20,926 bases of DNA from an uncultured Bacteroidales bacterium (GTDB lineage Bacteria > Bacteroidota > Bacteroidia > Bacteroidales > Bacteroidaceae), in NCBI GenBank assembly GCA_945837185.1, contig CAMAMZ010000017.1, positions 1 through 20,926 on the forward strand, in the 5' to 3' direction. Both the position numbers and the translations under genes were made by a program. Positions 7,590-14,746 of this stretch are shown here, piece after piece. Under the pieces are notes generated by a model, which had not been told where the DNA came from, ran no database searches, and was given only the letters and a program-made list of their open reading frames with translations. Within the stretch, counting starts at the first letter, position 1; the number at the start of each line of letters is the position of its first letter.

Positions 7590-7614
7590 TGCACATATAT
7601 ACAATGTTTGTGCA
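7590..7614. promoter_or_regulatory. inverted repeat in the divergent acpP/DUF4254 intergenic region, possible operator
   Basis: TGCACA (7590-7595) and TGTGCA (7609-7614) form a 6-base perfect inverted repeat with 13 bases between, located about 30 bases upstream of the acpP -33 element and about 100 bases upstream of the DUF4254 -33 element. The 307-base gap 7478-7784 otherwise holds the two promoters, AT-rich sequence and a short TTGT-GTA-ACAA hairpin (7632-7642) before a T-run. Regulator binding is speculative. Confidence 0.3.
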
Positions 7615-7716
7615 TATTTTCGCCTGATTCCTTGTGTAACAATGAGTTTTTTTGTAGCAAAATAGTTTTTTAAAGGCATTAAATGGAAGGTAAGGGAAAA
7701 ATAAGAGAGAAATAAT

Positions 7717-7747
7717 TTTGCGTATCTTCTAAAAAAAATTATCTTTG
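7717..7747 (+). promoter_or_regulatory. promoter of the DUF4254-GT9 unit
   Basis: TTTG (7717-7720) and TATCTTTG (7740-7747) are 19 bases apart, a full consensus match. The predicted transcript starts about 30 bases before the DUF4254 start codon. Confidence 0.8.
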
Positions 7748-7784
7748 CAAGTGATAAGTTATTAATAACTAAAAAGCAATAGAC

Positions 7785-8390
7785 ATGTCATTTACTACAC
7801 AGAGCAATCAAATCTTCGTGCAGACGATTCGTGATTATCACATGAAAAATGATGTTGATACACCCATCAATAATCCCTATGAACGTGGTTCAATTGAACA
7901 CAAGTTGTATTTAAAGTGTTGGATTGACACCGTACAATGGCACTTGGAAGACATCATTCGCGACCCGCATATTGACCCTATGGAGGCATTGCAACTCAAG
8001 CGTCGTATTGACCGCAGCAACCAAGACCGTACTGATTTGGTAGAGCAGATTGATTCCTATTTCCGCCAATTGTATGCTGATGTGCAGGTGCAGGAGGACG
8101 CAACTATCAATACGGAAAGCCCGGCATGGGCCGTGGATAGATTGAGCATCTTGGCTTTGAAAATCTATCACATGCGTGAACAGGTGGAACGTACCGATGC
8201 TTCGCAGGAGCACAGAGAAAAATGTGATGCCAAGCTGCGGGTGTTGTTGGAGCAACAGGTTGATTTGAGTACAGCTATCGACCAACTGCTCGACGATATT
8301 TCCAACGGTAGGAAATATATGAAGGTATACCGACAGATGAAAATGTATAACGACCCCTCTACCAATCCTATACTATACGGCAAAAAGTGA
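7785..8390 (+). CDS. DUF4254 family protein
   Basis: A 201-residue soluble, mostly helical protein without signal peptide or membrane segment. The sequence features (NPYERGSIEHKLYLKCWIDT near 29-48, the HIDPMEALQLKRRIDRSNQDR block, and LLDDISNGRKYMKVYRQ near the end) match the DUF4254 family, which has no established function and is found in Bacteroidetes next to family 9 glycosyltransferases. The stop overlaps the GT9 start as GTGA, so the two are translationally coupled and probably work together. No catalytic motif is visible; a helper or scaffolding role for the glycosyltransferase is inference only. Confidence 0.85.
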   Translation: MSFTTQSNQIFVQTIRDYHMKNDVDTPINNPYERGSIEHKLYLKCWIDTVQWHLEDIIRDPHIDPMEALQLKRRIDRSNQDRTDLVEQIDSYFRQLYADVQVQEDATINTESPAWAVDRLSILALKIYHMREQVERTDASQEHREKCDAKLRVLLEQQVDLSTAIDQLLDDISNGRKYMKVYRQMKMYNDPSTNPILYGKK

Positions 8391-9436
8391 AGACAGAGCA
8401 TATTCTTATTATTCGGTTTTCCGCTATGGGCGACGTGGCTATGATGGTGCCGGTTGTCCATGCCCTTGCGCAACAGTACCCTCATGTAAGGGTTACGGTA
8501 CTCAGCAAGCCTTTTGCGCGACCTTTCTTTGAAGCGTTGGCTCCTAATGTTGGTTTCATGGCTATTGATCCGAGGAAGGAGGCGCAGGGGTTACATGGGT
8601 TGAATGTGTTGTACCGACGATTGGTGGCCAAGCGGTTTACGGCTATAGCGGATTTCCATGATGTGCTCCGTACGAAATATTTGCGCATGCGTTTCAATGT
8701 CGACCGCTTTCCGGTGGCACATATCAACAAGCATCGCAGTGGCAAGCGAAGGTTGACTGCCGCGCAGGGAAAACGATTGGAACAGCAGCCCACGTCTTTC
8801 CAGAACTATGCAGATGTGCTTGCCCGTTTGGGTTATCCTGTCAAGATGGAGTTTACTTCGCTTTTTGACGGACGCAATGCTGCTTGTCAGGACTTACCAA
8901 TAAAATATGGTTCGCGCGCGAAAGAGGAACATTGGATAGGCATTGCACCTTTTGCTGCCCACAGAGGTAAAATATATCCCCTGCGTAAAATGCGTGAGGT
9001 TATAGCCCTTTGGACGGCCCAACATCCCCAAGACCGTATTTTTCTTTTTGGAGGAGGCAAGGAGGAGTGTGCGCAATTGGACGCTTTGGTAGATGCTTTT
9101 CCCAATTGTGTGAATGTAGCTTCCTTGTCTGCCGGGTTGTCGGAAGAATTGGTGTTGATGAAGCATTTGGATGTGATGGTATCGATGGACTCTGCCAATA
9201 TGCATCTGGCATCGTTGGTGGCACTGCCTGTTGTGAGTGTTTGGGGAGCCACCCATCCTTATGCGGGATTTATGGGATGGGGACAGCGTGAAGAAACTGC
9301 CGTACAGGTGGATTTACCTTGCCGACCTTGTTCTATATATGGCAATAAGCCCTGTTTGCGTGGTGACTACGCATGTATGGAGCAGATCATGCCCAAGCGG
9401 ATTGTGGATAGCATGAATGCTGTGTTGCAGGGTTAG
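8387..9436 (+). CDS. glycosyltransferase family 9 (heptosyltransferase-like)
   Basis: A 349-residue GT-B-fold protein. The N-terminus HILIIRFSAMGDVAMMVPVVHAL is the classic family 9 opening, and the C-terminal half has the nucleotide-sugar region with MVSMDSANMHLASL and VVSVWGATHPYAGF, as in ADP-heptose:LPS heptosyltransferases. It would act at the cytoplasmic face of the inner membrane on an LPS-core-like or other glycolipid acceptor; the sugar cannot be read from sequence. The start is GTG at 8387, needed to include the conserved beta-strand before FSAMGDV; an internal ATG at 8426 would cut this off. It overlaps the DUF4254 stop by four bases. Its stop codon overlaps that of the convergent GT4 gene, leaving no room for a terminator. 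Confidence 0.88.
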   Translation: MKTEHILIIRFSAMGDVAMMVPVVHALAQQYPHVRVTVLSKPFARPFFEALAPNVGFMAIDPRKEAQGLHGLNVLYRRLVAKRFTAIADFHDVLRTKYLRMRFNVDRFPVAHINKHRSGKRRLTAAQGKRLEQQPTSFQNYADVLARLGYPVKMEFTSLFDGRNAACQDLPIKYGSRAKEEHWIGIAPFAAHRGKIYPLRKMREVIALWTAQHPQDRIFLFGGGKEECAQLDALVDAFPNCVNVASLSAGLSEELVLMKHLDVMVSMDSANMHLASLVALPVVSVWGATHPYAGFMGWGQREETAVQVDLPCRPCSIYGNKPCLRGDYACMEQIMPKRIVDSMNAVLQG

Positions 9437-10560
9437 AGTTGCAGGGTCTTGCGATAAACTTCCCACACTTGCCGTGCTACACTGTTACCTTCAAAGCGTC
9501 GAATATATTCCAAACTTCTTACAATACGATGGTCGCGTCCTTCTGCGCCTTTGAGCGATTGCAGAAGGGCGTTTGCCAGTCCTTGTGCATCATCGGGAGA
9601 AACATACAGGCTGTCGGGTCCACCTGCTTCTTCTAAACAGCTTCCCGTGCAGGCCACGACAGGCAGACCACTCTGAATAGCTTCAATGATGGGTATGCCA
9701 AATCCTTCATAGCGCGAAGGATAAACGCAGGCTTCTGCCATTTGGTAGATAGCCGGCAAATCGGTGTTCGGTACGTTGCTCAACAGGTGTATTCTATGCG
9801 TGAGGTGATGCTTCACGGCATACTTCCATACTTGGTCGGCATAGGGGGTACGTCGGCCCACAATCACCAAGGATATTTCTGATGGCAAATAGGGAAGTGC
9901 CTTTACAGCCAAAAGAATGTTCTTGCGTGCTTCTATGGTGCCCACATTGATAATGTAACGTGTTGGGAGGGTGTAGCGGGCATGCACATCCTGCAATTTG
10001 TCTTCGCTCTCCCGAATACGGAAATGGGTATTACAACTTTGATAGATAAGGTCGATGCGGGAAGGGTCGACATGCCCGAAATGGATAATGTCCCGTTTGG
10101 TACACTCGCTGATAGCAATGATACGGTCGGCCTCGCGCATGGTTTGTCTGAATTTCCAGGCATATATCTTTGCGTCTATCCAATGGTAGTATTCCGGGTG
10201 ACGCAAGAAGATCAGGTCGTGGATTGTTACTACCGTTTTGATACCACTGCGATGAATGCCCCAAGGCAGTTCGCCCGACAAGCCATGATAGATGTCGATA
10301 TTGTCTTGTATAAGATTCTTGATGATGCCATGAGAACGCCACAGACTTTTACAGCATACCTTTTCCGGACAAACCAAAGTGAGGTTGTCGGCGTTTCTCA
10401 GTTGCATGCGGAAATGTTCCTTCCCAAGGTCGGGAGCGTACAGTCGAAGTTGCGTGTCTTGTGGGACAATGGCGGAGAGGTCATTGGCCAAGGTGCGTCC
10501 ATAGCTGCCCAATCCGGTTCCATTGCGCACGATGCGTTTAGCGTCTAATCCTACTATCAT
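9433..10560 (-). CDS. glycosyltransferase family 4
   Basis: A 375-residue GT-B protein. The N-terminal domain has the glycine loop RIVRNGTGLGSYGRTLA and TVVTIHDLIFLRHPEYY; the C-terminal domain has INVGTIEARKNILLAVKAL and the retaining GT4 signature YEGFGIPIIEAIQSGLPV, whose two glutamates bind the donor. Such enzymes transfer sugars from nucleotide donors, often mannose or related sugars, to polysaccharide or lipid-linked acceptors. The frame also extends 12 bases to a TTG, but ATG at 10558-10560 is the better start. It lies divergent from the LtaS-like gene and convergent with GT9, inside the envelope gene region. Exact donor and acceptor are unknown. Confidence 0.88.
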   Translation of the reverse strand: MIVGLDAKRIVRNGTGLGSYGRTLANDLSAIVPQDTQLRLYAPDLGKEHFRMQLRNADNLTLVCPEKVCCKSLWRSHGIIKNLIQDNIDIYHGLSGELPWGIHRSGIKTVVTIHDLIFLRHPEYYHWIDAKIYAWKFRQTMREADRIIAISECTKRDIIHFGHVDPSRIDLIYQSCNTHFRIRESEDKLQDVHARYTLPTRYIINVGTIEARKNILLAVKALPYLPSEISLVIVGRRTPYADQVWKYAVKHHLTHRIHLLSNVPNTDLPAIYQMAEACVYPSRYEGFGIPIIEAIQSGLPVVACTGSCLEEAGGPDSLYVSPDDAQGLANALLQSLKGAEGRDHRIVRSLEYIRRFEGNSVARQVWEVYRKTLQL

Positions 10561-10643
10561 ACTCTTATACAATGATAATGCAAATAGTGTGCAGTGTCAT
10601 CAAGCCTGCTTGTGTGCGATGCCGAGATGCCACTTATCCTATA

Positions 10644-10651
10644 CAAAGATA
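10644..10651 (-). promoter_or_regulatory. possible -7 element for the GT4 gene
   Basis: On the minus strand the sequence TATCTTTG matches the Bacteroidetes -7 consensus about 84 bases upstream of the GT4 start. No good -33 TTTG lies 19-21 bases further upstream, so the call is weak. Confidence 0.4.
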
Positions 10652-10723
10652 CGCTAATCCTCAGACAATGAAAAGAAAAAGGGATTTTTTTTTCAAAAAA
10701 TGGAGAATATAAAATATAATTGC

Positions 10724-10731
10724 TACTTTTG
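10724..10731 (+). promoter_or_regulatory. -7 promoter element for the LtaS-like gene
   Basis: TACTTTTG fits TAnnTTTG and ends 20 bases before the start codon, in an AT-rich stretch. The -33 position shows no TTTG, so strength may be modest. Confidence 0.55.
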
Positions 10732-10751
10732 CATGCTAAAGCTTTAGATAT

Positions 10752-12869
10752 ATGTTTAGGAAGTTGAAAGAACAGCATTTGGAGCAATCTCTTTTTTCTC
10801 CATTTTTGGCAGTGGTATATAATCTACTACTTGTCTACATCGTATACACGCTGATGCGCGTAGAATATCTGTTGGAGAATTACAGTTATTTCGCAGAAAG
10901 TGTGAGCGAGGGACATTTGTGGCGTCTCTTCTTTGGAGGTATTGTTTTTGATACACCGGGCATCATGTATACCAATGCCCTCTATATTGTTTTGCTACTG
11001 TTTCCCTTCCATTGGAAGGAATGTAAGGTATATCATGCGGTTTGCCGCTGGCTTTTTGTGTTGATAAACGGGTTAGCCGTTGTAATAAACCTGGCCGATT
11101 CGGTTTATTTCAAATATACTCTCAAGCGCACTACTTCGAGCGTATTCCAAGAGTTTGCGAGCGAAGACAACCTGCTCTCCATCTTTGGAGTGGAAGTGTT
11201 GCGCCATTGGTATCTGATTCTTATGGGCGCACTGCTTATCGCCATGCTGTGGCGGTGCTATTTCACGCCTCAGATTCCTATCAAGAAAGTATCGTTGTGG
11301 CGCTACTATCCCCTTTTAGTCCTTTATTTTGTTTTTGCCGGTATTCTGTGTGTGAGTGGCATCAGGGGTGGTTTCCTCAACCATTGGTATCAGTATTTCA
11401 TTGCTTTCTTCGTAGCATTCATTGCCTGTAGGGCAGGAGGAAGTACAAAGGGCCGTATCGTGAGCAGGGTGTGTGCCTTGGCAGCCTTGCTCCTTGTGGT
11501 AACAGCTCCTATAGGTGGCTGGCGGCATAGAGACATCCGTCCGGTGGCTTTGGGCAATGCCAATGAGTATACATACCGTCCTACGGAAGTGGCATTAGTG
11601 CTCAACACGCCTTTTGCCATTATCCGCACTTATGGCAAGAGTGTGTTTGCCGATCCAGGATATTATCCCGACAAGCAAGCCTTGGCCGCTGTTTTCGACC
11701 CCGTGCATCGTCCCACCCATCATGGCATGTTGCGCAAAAAGAATGTTGTGGTATTCATTGTGGAGAGCTACGGCCGAGAGTATATTGCCAGTTTGGCACG
11801 CACAGTGTTGGGCGATTCTTATCAAGGCTACACTCCGTTCACCGACTCGTTGGCTGCCCATAGTGCCACATTCCGCTATTCGTTCTGTAATGGCAGGAAG
11901 AGTATTGACGGCATGCCTTCCATTCTTTCCGCCATACCGATGTTTATCAAACCTTTTGTGCTGACACCTCAGTCGATGAACAAGGTGGGTGGTTTGGCAG
12001 CATGTCTTGCTGCCGAGGGTTACCATACAGCATTCTTCCATGGTGCCCGCACAGGTAGTATGGGCTTTAATGGTTTTGCCAACGCTACAGGATTCCAGGC
12101 CTATTATGGTAGGGAAGACTATAACAAGGACAGTCGCTTTGGCGGTGACAAGGATTTCGATGGCTATTGGGCTGTATGGGACGAACCTTTCCTGCAGTAC
12201 TATTGTGCCAAGATGAGTGAGATGAAGGAACCGTTTGCCACGGCTGTGTTCACAGCGTCCAGTCATCATCCGTATGATATTCCAGCGCGTTACAAGTCTA
12301 TTTACAAGGAAGAGGAGTTGATTATCCATAAGTGTATACGCTATACCGACAATGCCCTACGACGTTTCTTTGATAGTGCTCGCAAGCAACCGTGGTTTAA
12401 GAATACACTCTTTGTCATTACTTCCGACCATACGAATCTTTGCAACCATCCGGAGTTCGCTTCTGATATTGGTGGCTTTTGTTCACCTATTATTATATAT
12501 GATGCTGCCGGAGACATACAACCCGGTATGCGCGATGCCATAGCGCAGCATACGGATATCATGCCAACAATCTTAGGCCATCTTGGCTACGACAAGCCCT
12601 ATCTGGCCTATGGTTGTGATTTACTTCAAACACCTCCTGCTGAAACATGGGCTGTCAACTACTTGAATGGCGTGTATCAGTATTGTAAATACGGCTATGT
12701 ATTGCAGTTCGATGGCAAGAAGACCGTTGGTCTTTATGCGTTGACCGACTATCTTATGCGGAAGAATCTGGTAGGAAAGGTTGCTGTGCAAGCTCAGATG
12801 GAGCGTGAGGTGAAAGCTATTATCCAGTCGTATATGGATCGGATGCTTGCCGACCAGTTGCTTCCTTAA
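10752..12869 (+). CDS. LTA synthase/sulfatase-family membrane transferase
   Basis: A 705-residue inner-membrane protein: about five hydrophobic segments lie in the first 255 residues (near 18-36, 60-86, 98-115, 152-168, 185-255), followed by a large periplasmic catalytic domain of the alkaline-phosphatase superfamily. Candidate metal and active-site residues are E338 (VVFIVESYGREY), nucleophile S384 (NGRKSIDGMPSIL), H505/H506 (FTASSHHPYD) and D559-H560 (FVITSDHTN). Gram-positive LtaS uses Thr at the nucleophile place. LtaS relatives in Gram-negatives move phosphoglycerol or phosphoethanolamine from phospholipids onto glycans or lipid A. In this envelope cluster the protein probably decorates a surface glycan or lipid; the moiety is not determinable. 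A GT11-like gene follows after 21 bases on the same strand, presumably cotranscribed. Confidence 0.88.
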   Translation: MFRKLKEQHLEQSLFSPFLAVVYNLLLVYIVYTLMRVEYLLENYSYFAESVSEGHLWRLFFGGIVFDTPGIMYTNALYIVLLLFPFHWKECKVYHAVCRWLFVLINGLAVVINLADSVYFKYTLKRTTSSVFQEFASEDNLLSIFGVEVLRHWYLILMGALLIAMLWRCYFTPQIPIKKVSLWRYYPLLVLYFVFAGILCVSGIRGGFLNHWYQYFIAFFVAFIACRAGGSTKGRIVSRVCALAALLLVVTAPIGGWRHRDIRPVALGNANEYTYRPTEVALVLNTPFAIIRTYGKSVFADPGYYPDKQALAAVFDPVHRPTHHGMLRKKNVVVFIVESYGREYIASLARTVLGDSYQGYTPFTDSLAAHSATFRYSFCNGRKSIDGMPSILSAIPMFIKPFVLTPQSMNKVGGLAACLAAEGYHTAFFHGARTGSMGFNGFANATGFQAYYGREDYNKDSRFGGDKDFDGYWAVWDEPFLQYYCAKMSEMKEPFATAVFTASSHHPYDIPARYKSIYKEEELIIHKCIRYTDNALRRFFDSARKQPWFKNTLFVITSDHTNLCNHPEFASDIGGFCSPIIIYDAAGDIQPGMRDAIAQHTDIMPTILGHLGYDKPYLAYGCDLLQTPPAETWAVNYLNGVYQYCKYGYVLQFDGKKTVGLYALTDYLMRKNLVGKVAVQAQMEREVKAIIQSYMDRMLADQLLP

Positions 12870-12890
12870 ACATTTAGAATATAGAAGAGC

Positions 12891-13715
12891 ATGCTGTTTG
12901 TAAGAGATAAGGGGCGCATGTGCAATAATATCCTGCAGTTTGCACATGTTTATGCTTGGGCACGGGAGCACGGGCGTCGTGCCGTGTCAATGCGTTTTGC
13001 CTATAAGTATCAGTATTTCCATATCTGCCATACCCGTTGGCATCATTTTGCCGTATACCTGCTGGCCAAGTGGGCTGCCCGTTGTGGCTTGTTGCCCGTT
13101 GCCTCCTTTCATCAACCGGGAAGCAATCCAAAGGCAGAGGCTTTGCTGGAACGTTGCAAATGGTTAATGGTTGAGGGATGGGAAGTGCGTTACTACGACC
13201 TCTTTTTGAAATACAAGGATGAAATCCTGCGCCTTTTTGCCTTTGATGCAAAACTGAGAGCAAAGGTATTGGCTTATATGCGTTCTGTGGAGGGTGGAGA
13301 AACAGAGGAGGTGATAAGACTCGGTGTGCATGTGCGACGGGGCGATTACCAACGGTGGCAAGGTGGAAAATATTTGTTTGCCGACGATACCTTTATAGCT
13401 TATATAAAGGCGTTTGCTGCCCAACGTATAGGTAAGAAAGTGCATGTTTATATATGTGGTAACGATCCTACACTCAACCGTGCACGGTATGAAACGGAAT
13501 TACAAGGAATGGCCATCAGTTTTCCCAATGGAAATCCGGGTGAGGACTTATGTCTCCTTTCTTTGTGTCATTGGCTCATAGGACCTCCCAGCACTTTCTC
13601 GTTGGTAGCAGCCATGTACAATGACCTTCCTTTATGCTGGATGATGCAACCCAATGTGGATGAGTCGTCACTATCCTTCCAACGGTTTAATTACCTTTTC
13701 CGTCACATTCTGTAG
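12891..13715 (+). CDS. glycosyltransferase family 11 (alpha-1,2-fucosyltransferase-like)
   Basis: A 274-residue protein with the family 11 hallmark HVRRGDY (147-153), which in alpha-1,2-fucosyltransferases binds GDP-fucose, followed by YLFADDTFIAYIKAF. The N-terminal GRMCNNILQFAHVYAWA resembles the GT11 opening GGLGNQxFQYAxxxALA, though the glycine motif is altered. The later VYICGNDP and LIGPPSTFSLVAAMYND blocks also fit. It would add fucose or a related sugar to a glycan. It lies 21 bases after the LtaS-like gene, probably in one transcript. Its last 29 bases overlap the 3' end of the opposite-strand LpxL gene. The divergent N-terminal motif leaves the exact sugar open. Confidence 0.8.
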   Translation: MLFVRDKGRMCNNILQFAHVYAWAREHGRRAVSMRFAYKYQYFHICHTRWHHFAVYLLAKWAARCGLLPVASFHQPGSNPKAEALLERCKWLMVEGWEVRYYDLFLKYKDEILRLFAFDAKLRAKVLAYMRSVEGGETEEVIRLGVHVRRGDYQRWQGGKYLFADDTFIAYIKAFAAQRIGKKVHVYICGNDPTLNRARYETELQGMAISFPNGNPGEDLCLLSLCHWLIGPPSTFSLVAAMYNDLPLCWMMQPNVDESSLSFQRFNYLFRHIL

Positions 13716-14724
13716 ATTCTTTGTGAAGGCATCCTTCGCTGGCGCGTCTGCGCAGCACTTCTATACTATCGGTGAGGTTTACCCTGCCTGTTTCCGGATC
13801 ATAACGCAGGTTAAACTCCTCGTGGGTTCGTTTCCAACGGTTGTGGGTCCATAAATAATAGGCGGGTTGCCTTCGTATCGTAGCTTCCAGCAGTTGGAAA
13901 TATTGGTCAGTAAGAGGCCATGCCCCTTCAGCAGTCTTGTCGGTGGCTTTTGCGGAAGCAGGTGTTTGTAGCGGTAGTAATGTGGCCTCATAGTAACCTC
14001 GCCGTATGCGTTGTATGTCCATATAGAAAGGCACCTGCTTAGTGGCTGTTATGACCTTCTCCGTACCCGTAAGCACTGGTGTGTCGTGATGGAGGAAATC
14101 GAGCCAATGATGGATGTTATTCCAATAGGGCACCTGGTCGGATATATATCCCAAGATGATGGGTTGCTGTTTTTTTCGGTATAAAGCAATACGTCGGAGC
14201 GTTTCAGCCATGGGAATGCTATCAGAACCGAAGCGTGAACGAATGGAAAGAAACAGTTTCTCAGCCCAGGCATTTTCCAGTATGTGGTATATTTGCGCAC
14301 ATTGTCCCTGTGGGTTCACCCATAGCTGCAGCGAGGTAACCCATTCCCAGTTGCAATAATGGCCGAGATACACACCGCACGACAAGCCTTTCGCTGTTGC
14401 CTCGTCGAGCAAAGAGATGTTCTTGAAAGTCATTCTCCGCATGATTTCCTTTTTCGACATCGTGAGGAGTTTGATGGTTTCTACTACATAGTCGCAGAAC
14501 CAATGATAGAAACCACGCTCTATGCGACGTTGTTCCTGTTCGTCCTTTTCAGGGAAACACTGAGCCAAGTGCTTGCGTACCAGCTTTTTCCGGTAGCCTA
14601 CAATATAATATACCAACAGATAGCATCCGTCCGACAGGCGGTAGAGGATGCACAATGGGAGCCATGAAAGCAGGTAAAGGAAACCTTGCAACAGCAGATA
14701 GGGTAATGTATGCAACAGGCGCAT
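13687..14724 (-). CDS. LpxL/HtrB-type lysophospholipid (lipid A) acyltransferase
   Basis: A 345-residue protein with an N-terminal membrane anchor (about 5-45) and the acyltransferase motif H122-YCNW-E127, the H(x4)D/E catalytic pair of the LpxL/LpxM family. The segments GYISDQVPYWNN and the C-terminal PAYYLWTHNRWKRTHEEFN are typical of Bacteroidetes homologues. It would transfer an acyl chain from acyl-ACP to a lipid A precursor at the inner membrane. Two oddities: residues 254-268 (TPASAKATDKTAEGA) look like a low-complexity insertion in an otherwise conserved region, encoded by a small imperfect inverted repeat, and after residue 310 there is an unconserved tail (EVLRRRASEGCLHKESTECD). It follows the MsbA-like gene after 22 bases, coupling acylation to export. 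Confidence 0.9.
   Translation of the reverse strand: MRLLHTLPYLLLQGFLYLLSWLPLCILYRLSDGCYLLVYYIVGYRKKLVRKHLAQCFPEKDEQEQRRIERGFYHWFCDYVVETIKLLTMSKKEIMRRMTFKNISLLDEATAKGLSCGVYLGHYCNWEWVTSLQLWVNPQGQCAQIYHILENAWAEKLFLSIRSRFGSDSIPMAETLRRIALYRKKQQPIILGYISDQVPYWNNIHHWLDFLHHDTPVLTGTEKVITATKQVPFYMDIQRIRRGYYEATLLPLQTPASAKATDKTAEGAWPLTDQYFQLLEATIRRQPAYYLWTHNRWKRTHEEFNLRYDPETGRVNLTDSIEVLRRRASEGCLHKESTECDGKGN
13725..13756. other. paired hairpins at the GT11/LpxL convergent junction
   Basis: Just after the GT11 stop, GAAGG-cat-CCTTC (13725-13737) is followed directly by GCTGGCGC...GCGCAGC (13738-13756), a 7-pair stem with one bulge. No clear T-run follows. They may slow transcription at the junction of two convergent genes, or simply reflect the repetitive LpxL tail coding sequence. 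Confidence 0.3.
13926..13958. repeat. small imperfect inverted repeat inside the LpxL gene, possible in-frame insertion
   Basis: CTTCAGC (13926-13932) and GCGGAAG (13952-13958) match as inverted repeats at 6 of 7 positions with 19 bases between. The whole 45-base segment 13921-13965 encodes the low-complexity residues 254-268 and keeps the reading frame, as expected for a small palindromic repeat insertion. Only one copy is seen in this window. Confidence 0.35.
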
Positions 14725-14746
14725 GACTTGCAGGACTTATAAACTG

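Noticed and set aside
10557..10787. A 76-codon minus-strand frame in the GT4/LtaS-like intergenic region
   Set aside because: It overlaps both promoter elements and the start of the LtaS-like gene, and no family or motif is visible.
11595..12329. A 244-codon open frame on the minus strand opposite the LtaS-like gene
   Set aside because: Antisense to a conserved catalytic domain, without recognised motifs or promoter.
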